The notes under the pieces were generated by a model. That model was given only the letters and a program-made list of their open reading frames with translations, was not told the DNA's origin and did no database searches. 19,097 nucleotides of DNA from JBJENW01 sp051880395 (GTDB lineage Bacteria; Bacillota; Clostridia; Lachnospirales; Lachnospiraceae). A program made the translations under genes and the position numbers. Positions 5,122 to 14,800 of this stretch are shown piece by piece (position 1 is the first letter of the stretch; every line of letters begins with the position of its first letter). The stretch is taken from the NCBI GenBank assembly GCA_051880395.1, contig JBJENW010000097.1, positions 1-19,097 on the forward strand, read 5' to 3'.

Positions 5122-7755
5122 CTAATTTTTCTTCAAATCCGTCCACTGCTGCTTCGCCTGTTCGCTCATATGATCAAACAGATGTGTTTTTTCCGGCACT
5201 GCCGACGTTTGATACGCATCGAGCATTTCCCGGCTTGCCCGTTGGATCTCCTCTTCCAATTCGATTGCTGACATGAGCAGACATCCCTGACCTCGAATGA
5301 TGATCTGCTCTAATCCATCGGAAGTTGCCACATACACACGATATTTCCGTCCGTTCTCATGTGCAAATTTTTCGATGAACTGATCCGCTGTCTCCGCCTC
5401 TTTTGTATAAACCACATGAATATTATGGTAATCCGAAACCTCTGTCTGATGCCCCTGCACACGATACGCATCAAACACAACGATCAACTCACAGTTTCGA
5501 ATTCCCTGATAGTTACACAATATATCTAACAATTTTCCTCTGGCACTGTCAATATTTTCTTTTGCCAGTTCCTGTAATTTTGGCCACGCAAAAATAATAT
5601 TGTATCCATCCACCAAAAGATATTCTTTTTGCGGACTACGGCTCACCGAACGCGAAACCGGAGGTGTATCAAAATAATCTTCTTTTCGTCTTTTTCGTTT
5701 CTTCCAGGCAGTCCCTTTTTCGTGCTGATTTGCATGCGTCGCCTGTGCCAGAATCCGGTCAACTTCATCCGGTGCCATCCATTCTTCCGGCTCGTAAACC
5801 ACTTCCTGTGCCGTTTTTTCCTCTACGTGCGTCTCTGCCTGTTCTTGCAGCACGCTTTCCAGATGCATATAAGAAGGCACGTCTCTCCAGTTCACCAGAA
5901 ATCCTGCCCCATGTGCACAAAACACTGAATCGGGTGTATTTTCCAGATCCCTTGTCGGATCATATGCATACGTTTTTATGACTTCTTCACTATTATGACA
6001 GGTTTCATACCCTTTAAGCGTCAGGGATAATCGACCCTCTCCCCTAGTGTAGGCAGCCACCTGCCTCTGATATTCCTGCATCGTTGCAACCGGTGCACTT
6101 CCTGTTAAAACTGCCGTCTCACCAATTGTTTCCGGCACATCAAATGTCCCGCACATAGCCTCCACATCGGTCATTGCTCGTCCGATCATCTGTTGCGGCA
6201 CTTCCAGCCGAAACTGATAATATGGCTCTAACAACACTCTTTCTGCCTGCATCAACCCCTGGCGCACTGCCCGGTATGTCGCCTGACGAAAGTCTCCGCC
6301 CTCCGTATGCTTCAAATGGGCCCGTCCAGAGGCCAGTGTGATGCGCACATCCGTCAAAGGTGCTCCTGTCAGAACGCCTCGATGCTCTTTTTCTGCCAGG
6401 TGTGTGAGGATCAGACGCTGCCAGTTTTTATCCAGCAGATCCTCGCTGCAGGTAGTCTCCAATTCTATCCCACTTCCTCTCGGAAGCGGTTCCATCAAAA
6501 GATGTACTTCTGCATAATGCCGCAGCGGTTCAAAATGTCCGACGCCTTCTACGATGTTCGCAATCGTCTCTTTATATACAATGCTTCCGGTCGAAAATTC
6601 CACATCCATCCCAAATCGCTGTTTGCAAAGACTTTTTAGAATTTCTAACTGAATCTCTCCCATCAGTTGTACACGGATCTCTTTTACCTGTTCTTCCCAC
6701 ACGATATGCAGCTGTGGATCCTCTTCTTCAAGCTGCCGCAGTTTCGGCAGCACCTGCGCCGCATCCATTCCTTCCGGCAAGATCATTTGATAGGTCAAAA
6801 CCGGCTCTAAAAGTGGCAGCATTCCCTCTTGTTCGATTCCAAATCCTTGTCCTGGGCGCGTCGTGGTCAGCCCGGTCACCGCACAGACACAGCCAGCTTC
6901 TGCCTCTTTGACTACCTCATAGGATTCTCCGGAATACAAACGGATCTGATTGATCTTTTCTTCCTGTAAAAATGATTTCACAAGAAGTTTTCCACCCGTA
7001 ATTTTTAGATATGTCAAACGGTTTCCCTGTGCATCCCTCGCAATCTTAAATACACGCGCACCAAATTTTTCTCCGTAATCCACTACCTTTGTATACATAT
7101 CGAATCCCTGCAAAAATTCTTCGATACCACTACTTTTTAATGCAGAGCCGAAATAAACCGGAAACACTTTTCGCCTCTGAATGGCATCACAGACTGCCTG
7201 TGTTTCTAGTCTTCCGCTTTCTAAAAATTGTTCCAGCAGTTGTTCCTCTGACACTGCAACGTTTTCCAGCAGTTCTTCTTTCGGCGCCGTAAAATCCACA
7301 CAGCTGCTGTCGAGTTGTTCTTGCAATTGTATCAATAACCTGTCTTTGTCTGTTCCTGGCTGATCCATCTTATTGACAAATAAAAAGACCGGTATTCGGT
7401 GTTTTTTTAAAAGCCACCACAGTGTTCGGGTATGTCCTTGTACACCGTCCGCGCCACTGATCACCAAAATCGCATAATCCAGCACTTGCAGTGTACGCTC
7501 CATCTCAGTAGAAAAATCGACATGTCCCGGTGTATCCAAAAGTGTCACCTCTTTTGACGGCAGGGAAAACAATGCCTGTTTACAAAAAATCGTAATGCCG
7601 CGGCTTCGCTCCAACGGATCCGTATCCAGAAACGCATTTTGATCATCCACCCGTCCCATCTTGCGAATTGCACCTGTATGAAATAAAATGCTTTCGGATA
7701 ATGTCGTTTTTCCGGCATCGACATGTGCCAGAATTCCTGTTACAATTCGGTTCAT
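5122..7755 (-). CDS. TetM/EF-G-like translation GTPase fused to a C-terminal NYN (YacP/Rae1-like) domain
   Basis: An 877-residue protein, about 180-240 residues longer than EF-G or TetM. The G domain carries AHVDAGKT (10-17), RGIT (52-55), DTPGH (74-78) and NKMD (128-131). EF-G-like domains II-V follow, most similar in layout to ribosomal protection proteins (for example LLEPYYQFRLEVPQ in domain IV). A charged linker leads to a NYN nuclease domain (~710-845) with VDGYN (D716), VVFDAYR (D762), an ETADQFIEKFA segment and VATSD, the acidic pattern of the YacP group. Bacillus subtilis YacP/Rae1 is a ribosome-associated endonuclease that cuts mRNA in the A site. By inference this fusion couples ribosome A-site entry to mRNA cleavage or ribosome rescue. 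The domain IV tip reads KHTEGG (482-487) where TetM has SPVSTP, so tetracycline protection is unlikely. The rsmF-like gene ends 14 bp upstream; AAAGGA precedes the ATG. Confidence 0.88.
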   Translation of the reverse strand: MNRIVTGILAHVDAGKTTLSESILFHTGAIRKMGRVDDQNAFLDTDPLERSRGITIFCKQALFSLPSKEVTLLDTPGHVDFSTEMERTLQVLDYAILVISGADGVQGHTRTLWWLLKKHRIPVFLFVNKMDQPGTDKDRLLIQLQEQLDSSCVDFTAPKEELLENVAVSEEQLLEQFLESGRLETQAVCDAIQRRKVFPVYFGSALKSSGIEEFLQGFDMYTKVVDYGEKFGARVFKIARDAQGNRLTYLKITGGKLLVKSFLQEEKINQIRLYSGESYEVVKEAEAGCVCAVTGLTTTRPGQGFGIEQEGMLPLLEPVLTYQMILPEGMDAAQVLPKLRQLEEEDPQLHIVWEEQVKEIRVQLMGEIQLEILKSLCKQRFGMDVEFSTGSIVYKETIANIVEGVGHFEPLRHYAEVHLLMEPLPRGSGIELETTCSEDLLDKNWQRLILTHLAEKEHRGVLTGAPLTDVRITLASGRAHLKHTEGGDFRQATYRAVRQGLMQAERVLLEPYYQFRLEVPQQMIGRAMTDVEAMCGTFDVPETIGETAVLTGSAPVATMQEYQRQVAAYTRGEGRLSLTLKGYETCHNSEEVIKTYAYDPTRDLENTPDSVFCAHGAGFLVNWRDVPSYMHLESVLQEQAETHVEEKTAQEVVYEPEEWMAPDEVDRILAQATHANQHEKGTAWKKRKRRKEDYFDTPPVSRSVSRSPQKEYLLVDGYNIIFAWPKLQELAKENIDSARGKLLDILCNYQGIRNCELIVVFDAYRVQGHQTEVSDYHNIHVVYTKEAETADQFIEKFAHENGRKYRVYVATSDGLEQIIIRGQGCLLMSAIELEEEIQRASREMLDAYQTSAVPEKTHLFDHMSEQAKQQWTDLKKN

Positions 7756-7769
7756 CCTTCCATTCCTTT

Positions 7770-9140
7770 CTATACCCGCCGAAGTCCTTTCGGATAATGA
7801 TTTTTCAATACCCCGTTACTGTATTTTCCCCAGCCGATCGGATACCCGTCTACACAGAGCAGATTCCACCCTTTCACTGCCTCACACGCGATCGCATTTC
7901 CGCGCAGATAGGATTCCACCCTCTCGTCTGCCACTTCCAATTCACACACATTTTGCACCTGCTCTTTTTTCAACGCAAGCGCCAGGGCATGGGAAGGCTC
8001 AAATCGTTTCTTTTTCACCGTTCCCAAATGTAATCCAGCTCTGAGAATTTTGATTCCTTTTAGTGGCAGGACCTCCGGCATCAGATACAACTGCTCTCCG
8101 AATAATACTGGGATTCCTTCCAGTTTTTCCTTTAAAACTTCTTTTTCAAACTCTCGATATAACTGCACGGCTGCTTCCTCTACTTTGGGTAGTTTTTGAG
8201 AAAACGCCACCGATGGTGTCTCCCCTGCCTTTTTTAAAACTGCCACATAATGTCCTTCTCCTTTGATCTGATGCGGCCAGAGACGCGCCGTTTTTTTCAA
8301 TTCCTCTGGTCCGTCCACCCATTCCGGTCTGCCCGGTGAAAAGAATTTCTGTATATCCATTTTTTGCACTTCAAATTCCGGATATGTTTCCAAAAGATAG
8401 TTCACGCTTCCTTCATTTTCTTGTGGTGCAAATGTGCAAGTCGAATAGATCAGTCTTCCGCCCGGCCGAAGCATCGTGACTGCCGCATCTAAAATTTCTT
8501 TCTGTCTTTCTGCACAGAGTTCTACATTTTGTGTACTCCATTGGATCGCTGCCTGTTCCTCTTTTTTAAACATCCCCTCGCCCGAACATGGTGCATCCAC
8601 TACGATACAATCAAAAAAATCACAAAAAAATTCTGCCAGTTTCTGTGGTGTTTCATTTGTCACAACAGCATTTCGAATTCCCATTCGCTCGATATTCTGT
8701 GATAAGATCTTCGCCCTTGCCGGATGAATCTCATTTGAGACCAAAAGCCCTTGTCCCTGTAATGCCGCCGCCAGCTGCGTACTTTTTCCTCCCGGTGCCG
8801 CACACAGATCGAGTACACGCTCATTCGGCTGCACCTCTGCCGCCTCAGCCACTGCCATCGCACTCGGTTCCTGAATATAATACAGTCCCATCTCATGATA
8901 CGGATGAAGTCCGGGACGTTCCTTAGACGGATAATAAAATCCTGCTTTTGTCCACGGCACTTTCTTTAGCGAAAAAATTTGTTTTTCCTCAAACTCCTGC
9001 GGTGTCGTTTTTAATGTATTCACCCGGAGTGCTCGTACCGTTTCTGTTTCATAACTTTTAAAAAAGCGATCATATTCTTCCTTCAACAGTAATTTCATCC
9101 GACTGCAAAACGCCTCCGGCAGATTTATCGTTTCCTGCAT
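7770..9140 (-). CDS. RsmF-like 16S rRNA (cytosine-C5)-methyltransferase, RsmB/NOP family
   Basis: A 456-residue SAM-dependent RNA m5C methyltransferase. It has an N-terminal RNA-binding region, a Rossmann core with SAM motif DLCAAPGGKS (111-120), motif IV VDAPCSGEGMF with C185, and motif VI STCTFAPQENE with C235 (the usual nucleophile). The C-terminal RsmF-type extension ends in GWGKYSNGVLKNHYPKGLRRV-like sequence, probably a PUA-like RNA-binding fold. E. coli RsmF modifies C1407 of 16S rRNA; the exact target here is inferred. I chose the ATG at 9140 because GGAAAGGAAAAG lies directly upstream. An in-frame GTG at 9191 would run through the terminator hairpin at 9156-9202. It heads a two- or three-gene unit with the GTPase-NYN gene and possibly fliB. 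Confidence 0.92.
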   Translation of the reverse strand: MQETINLPEAFCSRMKLLLKEEYDRFFKSYETETVRALRVNTLKTTPQEFEEKQIFSLKKVPWTKAGFYYPSKERPGLHPYHEMGLYYIQEPSAMAVAEAAEVQPNERVLDLCAAPGGKSTQLAAALQGQGLLVSNEIHPARAKILSQNIERMGIRNAVVTNETPQKLAEFFCDFFDCIVVDAPCSGEGMFKKEEQAAIQWSTQNVELCAERQKEILDAAVTMLRPGGRLIYSTCTFAPQENEGSVNYLLETYPEFEVQKMDIQKFFSPGRPEWVDGPEELKKTARLWPHQIKGEGHYVAVLKKAGETPSVAFSQKLPKVEEAAVQLYREFEKEVLKEKLEGIPVLFGEQLYLMPEVLPLKGIKILRAGLHLGTVKKKRFEPSHALALALKKEQVQNVCELEVADERVESYLRGNAIACEAVKGWNLLCVDGYPIGWGKYSNGVLKNHYPKGLRRV

Positions 9141-9155
9141 TTCTTTTCCTTTCCG

Positions 9156-9202
9156 ATAAAAAGCCGCCGCTGTCTGAATGGATTCTTGCACAGCGGCGGT
9201 TT
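9156..9202 (-). terminator. Rho-independent terminator between the lipoprotein and rsmF genes (possible attenuator)
   Basis: On the minus strand CCGCCGCTGT (9190-9199) pairs with ACAGCGGCGG (9164-9173) over a 16-nt loop, followed by CTTTTTAT. It lies 24 nt after the lipoprotein stop, and its T run ends only about 17 nt before the rsmF start. No promoter fits between it and that start, so rsmF expression would need read-through or a promoter upstream of the hairpin. Confidence 0.9.
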
Positions 9203-9222
9203 TCTACCTATACTTTTCGCAT

Positions 9223-9549
9223 TTATTTTTTCTCGTCTTTCTTCTTAAACTCGGCCCCCTGAAACATAACGACATCTTCTTTTGCATTATAGGAACAATC
9301 AATTTCTTCTTGTTCGGACGTGGATACTTCTTCCACAAATTCAATTTTCCCATCCTGATCGATCTTGTAACTGCATTTTGCTTCATTTCCATCTAAATTC
9401 GTCGATACGGTATCTCCGTCAAATGTAAATGAAATCTCTACGCCGGAATTTTCGTATGTATACGTTCCCTCCGGTTTTGCTTTTCCGCAACCTGCCAGCA
9501 ATAAACCTGCTGCTAAAACAGGCAGCATCATTTTCTTTGTTCTTTTCAT
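9223..9549 (-). CDS. Small putative lipoprotein
   Basis: A 108-residue protein with a classic lipoprotein signal: a basic start (MKRTKK), a hydrophobic stretch, and lipobox LAGC with the lipidated cysteine at 21. It should be anchored on the outer face of the membrane. The mature ~87 residues look like a small beta-rich domain (GTYTYENSGVEISFTF, then GDTVSTNLDG) with two cysteines (C59, C85) that could form a disulfide, and a lysine-rich tail. I do not recognise the family. AAGGAGGAG precedes the ATG at 9549. It lies 70 bp downstream of the diguanylate cyclase gene and ends in its own strong terminator. Confidence 0.88.
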   Translation of the reverse strand: MKRTKKMMLPVLAAGLLLAGCGKAKPEGTYTYENSGVEISFTFDGDTVSTNLDGNEAKCSYKIDQDGKIEFVEEVSTSEQEEIDCSYNAKEDVVMFQGAEFKKKDEKK

Positions 9550-9582
9550 TCTGCTCCTCCTTCATCCATTTATGCACTCTCA

Positions 9583-9609
9583 GAGTCTCTTTATGCTCGA
9601 TTTTGTGAG
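9583..9609 (+). repeat. 27-nt intergenic motif, copy 2
   Basis: GAGTCTCTTTATGCTCGA followed by TTTTGTGAG on the plus strand, an inverted copy of the motif at 5078-5104 with three differences. It lies in the 70-bp spacer between the GGDEF and lipoprotein genes. In both copies a CTGAGAG sequence is found just beside the motif on the minus strand. Confidence 0.6.
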
Positions 9610-9619
9610 TACATATTTG

Positions 9620-11701
9620 TCAGTCAACGGTTTCATTTTGACTGTGTCTGGCAACTGTATTACGCGTTTTTTTTGCAATATATAATGTATCATCCGCTTC
9701 TTTGATTGCCTTTTCATATTTCGGGGCTGCACCTTTTTTTACAGTTGTAACCCCGATACTAAGTGTCACATAGTCATTCACTTTTGAATACGCATGCTCC
9801 ATATGTTCCTGGGCAAGCTTCTTTTGTACATTCTGCATTCGCTCCACAGCTTCCTGCTCACTTGTCTCTGGAAGAATCACAAGAAACTCTTCTCCTCCAT
9901 ACCTTGCAATAAAATCCGTTTTCCTTTTTTCTTCCTTAAGAATGCGTCCCACGACTTCCAGAACCCTGTCCCCTTTTTGATGCCCATAATGATCATTATA
10001 CTTTTTAAAATAATCTACATCCAGCATCGCGATTGAAAGTGGTTCTTTCGTCTGACACAATAAAATCCATTGATGATCCAAAAAATCATCCAATGTCCTT
10101 CTGTTTGCAAGCTGCGTCAGACTGTCGATTTCACTCAGGCTTTTGAATTTTGCATTCAGCTGCTTGATCTCTTTATTCTTTGCCACGATCAATCCGATTG
10201 AAAACAAAATAATGATCACGACTGTAACCGATGCGGAAAGCATCAGCTGTAAATTTTGATTTCTGGCTTCCAGCATCTGAATCTTTTGTTCTTTCTGCTG
10301 ACTTTCAAACTGTTCCAGAAGATAGGACGCATGCTGATTTTCCTGATCATTATAAGCTTTTGTTTTCATAGCAAGTAATTTATCCATGTACCAGTATGCA
10401 CGTTTGGAATCTCCGATTGCTTTGTACGTCAGATACAGATTGTGCACATACTGTTCGTCCTCTGACAATCCGCGCACTTTTGTCATCTGCTCTTCTTTTT
10501 TATAATACTCCAAGGCTTTCTGATATTGACCGATCGCATAATACGCTTCCCCATACAAATTTAATAATCCCATATCAAATTCAACATAATAAAAATCACT
10601 GCTTCGTTCATAACGGGTTTTTGTCTCATCTAAAATATCAAATGCCTCATTCACACGGTTTGTCATAACATACAATTCGGCTTTTGTAAACAGATAATAC
10701 GTATAGTCATCATCTTTCCGTGAACCATCCGGCTGTTTTTCGATATAAGCTTCTGCCTGTTCTAAATATTTTTCTGCTTCTTTATAATCTTTTTTCTGAA
10801 CATTCGCCCTGACCAGACAAGTGGCTATATACGTTTTCTGCTGCGCTTCCTTTTCTTGATCTTTTAAATCATAGGAAAGTGCCAACTGCAAATACTGTGA
10901 TCCTTTTTTATAGTCTTTCCGTTCCAGAAAATCCACGCCGATATCGGCTGCGATCTTCATGCTCAGCTCATTATCTGTCTTTTTCATTGCCATTGACATA
11001 GCTTCTAACTTATATGTCATGGATTTCACGCTGTTCCCAACATATCCGTATGCCTGAGATAATTGAAACAACACTTCATCCATCCGGCTGTAATCTACTT
11101 TCTTTGCCATTTCATAGGTGTCTTCCATCAGCTGAACCCCTTGATTCACCCCGTTTGGAATCTCCACAAGGTCATAAAAATACCATAAATTCAGCTGAAT
11201 CTGATAGGTTTTATCCGAGTCATCCCGATAAAGTTCTGCCACCTTGTCATAGACCTTTTTCGCCTCATCATACTCTTGCATCGCAAGATCCATTTTGCTC
11301 AGTCCAAAATAAATACGGGCTTTCAGCTTTTTATCTGTATTTCTCGAAAATCCAGAGCAGGCATGCTCAAAACAGCGTGCCGCTTCCTCATATTCCTTGC
11401 TGTTTGCCGCAATGCATCCCCTGATAAACTCTACTTTTACACCGTTTTTCCGTACCTCATTCTCTAATAATTTCTTTTTTTCTGTTGTCTCCCACTCTGA
11501 GAATTTTTCTGTATCATACGCATAAGAATCATCCTCTTTTATCAGATATTGGACCATTTCATCCAATTCATTATCTGTCTGGTTGATACGAATATCTATT
11601 TGTGATATAAATTTTTCTCCTATCAGGATACAACCGAAAAGCAGCAAAATAAAAATGATATATTTCCAAACGTGCTTATGATTCTGCCTTTCCTTTTTCA
11701 T
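9620..11701 (-). CDS. Membrane-bound TPR-GGDEF diguanylate cyclase
   Basis: A 693-residue protein predicted to make cyclic di-GMP from two GTP. An N-terminal membrane helix (~13-30) is followed by a long helical region with tetratricopeptide-like repeats (~70-460; for example EEAARCFEHACSGF and QKALEYYKKEEQM). A second membrane helix (~484-505), a short coiled-coil linker and a GGDEF domain (~525-685) complete it. The active-site motif is GGEEF (~601-605), with DSLTQLANRR and a DVDYFKKYNDHYGH metal/substrate segment. An RKTD inhibitory site lies five residues before GGEEF, so product inhibition is expected. The topology places the TPR region outside the cell as a sensor. AGAGG precedes the ATG at 11701. 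It lies downstream of the secreted enzyme gene but beyond a terminator, so it probably has its own, weak, promoter near 11740-11770. Confidence 0.93.
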   Translation of the reverse strand: MKKERQNHKHVWKYIIFILLLFGCILIGEKFISQIDIRINQTDNELDEMVQYLIKEDDSYAYDTEKFSEWETTEKKKLLENEVRKNGVKVEFIRGCIAANSKEYEEAARCFEHACSGFSRNTDKKLKARIYFGLSKMDLAMQEYDEAKKVYDKVAELYRDDSDKTYQIQLNLWYFYDLVEIPNGVNQGVQLMEDTYEMAKKVDYSRMDEVLFQLSQAYGYVGNSVKSMTYKLEAMSMAMKKTDNELSMKIAADIGVDFLERKDYKKGSQYLQLALSYDLKDQEKEAQQKTYIATCLVRANVQKKDYKEAEKYLEQAEAYIEKQPDGSRKDDDYTYYLFTKAELYVMTNRVNEAFDILDETKTRYERSSDFYYVEFDMGLLNLYGEAYYAIGQYQKALEYYKKEEQMTKVRGLSEDEQYVHNLYLTYKAIGDSKRAYWYMDKLLAMKTKAYNDQENQHASYLLEQFESQQKEQKIQMLEARNQNLQLMLSASVTVVIIILFSIGLIVAKNKEIKQLNAKFKSLSEIDSLTQLANRRTLDDFLDHQWILLCQTKEPLSIAMLDVDYFKKYNDHYGHQKGDRVLEVVGRILKEEKRKTDFIARYGGEEFLVILPETSEQEAVERMQNVQKKLAQEHMEHAYSKVNDYVTLSIGVTTVKKGAAPKYEKAIKEADDTLYIAKKTRNTVARHSQNETVD

Positions 11702-11767
11702 ATTCGCAACCTCTCACTTAAAAAATCCCCTCCCTATCATACTACAAAACATAGTAAAATGACTACC

Positions 11768-11824
11768 CCTAAAATAAAGAAAACGGACCTGCTGCTTTCT
11801 TTTGTCTTTTTTGTGCAACAGGTC
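11768..11824 (-). terminator. Terminator of the large PL1-GH74 gene
   Basis: On the minus strand GGACCTGTTGC (11814-11824) pairs with GCAGCAGGTCC (11785-11795) through one G-T wobble, then GTTTTCTTTATTTT follows. It begins 15 nt after the stop codon at 11839. Confidence 0.85.
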
Positions 11825-11838
11825 CTTTCCACCTTCTT

Positions 11839-14800
11839 TTATTTTTTTATCTTTACTGAAACGATTTTCGAATAATCCCCATAAAGAACCTTTGATCCAG
11901 ATTTTTTATAAGCTCTTACCTTAAATTTGTAAGTTTTTCCTTTTTTCAGTCCACCGATCGTGCAGGAAGTACTTCCAGTTGTCTTTTTTAAGCGGTATTT
12001 CTTTTTCTTTGCATCGTACCAATATAGCTGATAACCACTGACGCCACTTAGTTGTTTCCATGTCAGTTTCACTGCCGAAGCTTTCGTCTGTTTGCCTTTC
12101 AGTGAGGTCACAGTTTGCGGTTTTACTTGAATCGTGACTTTCTTTGTCACATTTGTATTTCCTTTTGCCCGAATGGTGATCACGGCTATTCCCGGTTTCT
12201 TTGCCTGTAAAGATGCACTCGTGCCATTCTGACTCAGAACTTTTACCGCAGAGTTATTGCTGGAAAATGTCATCTTTTTCTCTGTCGCATTTTCTGGCCA
12301 AACAGAGGCTTTCAGCGTTTTTTTCTGCCCCACTTTCAATGTCATACCAGATACAGACAGTTTGATGGAGGTTGGTTTCACCACTTTGTCTTCCGTTTCA
12401 TCTGCACTTGACTCTGTCACCTGAAGGAAACATTGCGCCGATTTGTTTTGGCTCTCTGTCACAACTGTGATAATTGCCGTTCCTGCTTTCCAGACAGTTA
12501 CCATACCGTCCGCTTCTACGGTTGCCACATTTGGATTTGATGTTTCATAACGCACTTTTCGATTCGTTGCATTTTCCGGCGAAATCGTCGGAATCAGCTG
12601 TAACGTATCTCCCACTTCCAGTTTTTCATTGCTGCAATTTAATGTCACATCTTTTACATCCACCGTGTTTGTGCTTTCTTCTCGTTTCTGCACCGTCACC
12701 TGACATTTTGCGGTTTTTGATCCGTCTTCTGTCGTCACAAAAACATATGCACTTCCAGCTGAAAATGCAGTCAGGCAGCCTTCCTCATCGATCCATACAA
12801 TATCCGGATCGCTCGTCATAAACGTCACATTCTTATTTGTCGCGTTATCCGGAAGCACCTGCCATGTAAGCTGCTGCTTTTCTCCCTCTGTCATCAGAAC
12901 GGTCGTTGTCTGAAACTGCACATCGGTAACCGGCTCTGTCAATGTCGGTTTTTCTGTCACAGTCACCCTGCAGATTGCCTTCACTGATCCGATATATGCG
13001 ATCACGATCGTCGTGCCCGCTTTTTTCGCTGTGATCGTCCCATTCGTCACAGACGCAATCTCCGGATCACTGCTCATCCAGTTTAAATCTTTTGAATCTG
13101 CATTCTGTAATACCACATTCAGGGTTTCCTGCTCTCCAACATGTAACGCACAGGCTGTTTTCATTTGAATCGACGGAATTTTTTCTCCGCTTTCTCCTGC
13201 CTTTTTGACTGTCACGCTGGTTGTGGCCTCTTTTCCGTTTGCAGTTCTCACACAGATGACTGCCACACCGTCTTTTAACGCTGTCACCGTTCCATCTGAT
13301 GAAACCGACGCGATCTGTGGCTGCGCACTTGTCCATGTCACCGTCTGATCGGAGGCAGTTTCCGGGAAAATTTCTGTATGGAACTGCTTCGTCTCTCCGA
13401 TTTCCATACTGACATTCTGTTCTGTGATCTTAACGGTTTCCACTTCTACTTTTGACGGCTCTTGCGGGTTTTGGGAACCCGGATATTGGGTACTTGGTTT
13501 CTCTGAACCAGCGCCCCCATTACTTGGTCTTTCCCAGCCAGAACCCGCGTCACTTGGACGATTTGATCCGGAACCAGTATCCGGCTGGTTCGATCCAGAT
13601 TCTATATCACTTGGCTGATCAAAACCGGAGCCACTCTCACTCGGCTGATTCGCGCTCGGTTGTGTCTCACTAGGTTTTTGTGTACTTGGATTCTCGGTGC
13701 CCGACTCCATACTTGGTTCTTCACTGCCTGTATTTTCTGCTTTTTCCACAGTAACCGTACATTTTGATGTCTTTTTTCCATCCTCGGTTGTTACTGTGAT
13801 CACAGCTTTTCCTTCTTTTAACGCTATGATTTTTCCATTTTCCACAGCTGCGATTTCCGGATGATCTGACTTCCAGGTCACCTTTCTGTTTGTCGCATTT
13901 GCTGGTGTAATGGTATAATTCAGTGTTTCTTCCTCTCCAACTTTTACCGTCAATTGACTCTCTTTCAATTGAATCTTCTCCACTGCCACATCCTGCGGAT
14001 TCGTCGGTTCTGAACTGCCTGCGCCGCCAGATTTCAGTTTTCCGTATACGATACCACATCCAACTGTGGACATGTAAAAGGTTCCAAAATTCTTTTTATC
14101 GCCCACGATATAATTTCCGTTTCCAGTTCCGCCGTATGTCTTTTTCGTATCGACCGCGATCCAGGTTTTTCCTTCATCCGTAGAACAATAAATGCCCTCT
14201 GTATCTCTGCCTTGCGGTTTTCCCCATGCAAACAAAGTATTCGGTCCACCCGCATTCTTTGGCGCACCATATCCGATCGTCTTACAGTATGGTATGCTGT
14301 CCAGTTTCGTCACTTTTTTCCCACACTCTGTCACCAAATAAGCTCCCTGATAACCGGCTGCCAGAACAAATTTTCCTTCGTCGAGATATGCAATGCGGTA
14401 TGCACTGTCACATCGGTCATACAGGCAGATTGTCTGTTTTTCAAACGTTTTTCCATAATCACTGCTGACCATGAGTGTATATCTTGCATCATCGATGGTC
14501 GGATCTTTTCCTTGCGAACTTCCATTGTAGTACTGATTGTAATAATATCCATATGCGTAGACATATTTCGGATTTTTCTCATCGACGCAGGCCCAGAGTG
14601 TACTGCTGCCCTCCGTTCCTGTTGACTGGTTCCAGCTTGCACCAAAATCATCCGTATAGGAAACCGTTCCGCTTCCGGTTCGGAAAATCCGATAGCTATT
14701 GTCACCTAACTGTGCGATTGCTGCTTTTCCGCCGGAGACAGAACTCGGCAGTTCCGTCCAGGTATCTCCCGCATCTTTACTGTAATACGCTGCACTTGAA

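Noticed and set aside
5122..7755. Acquired tetracycline resistance gene of the tet(M)/tet(W) type
   Set aside because: The protein is much longer, ends in a NYN domain, and lacks the TetM loop at the tip of domain IV; context is housekeeping, with no mobile element genes beside it.
9141..9191. GTG start at 9191 for the rsmF-like gene
   Set aside because: It would place the first 17 codons inside a terminator hairpin; the ATG at 9140 has a strong ribosome binding site. Kept only as a possible leader translation in the attenuation idea.
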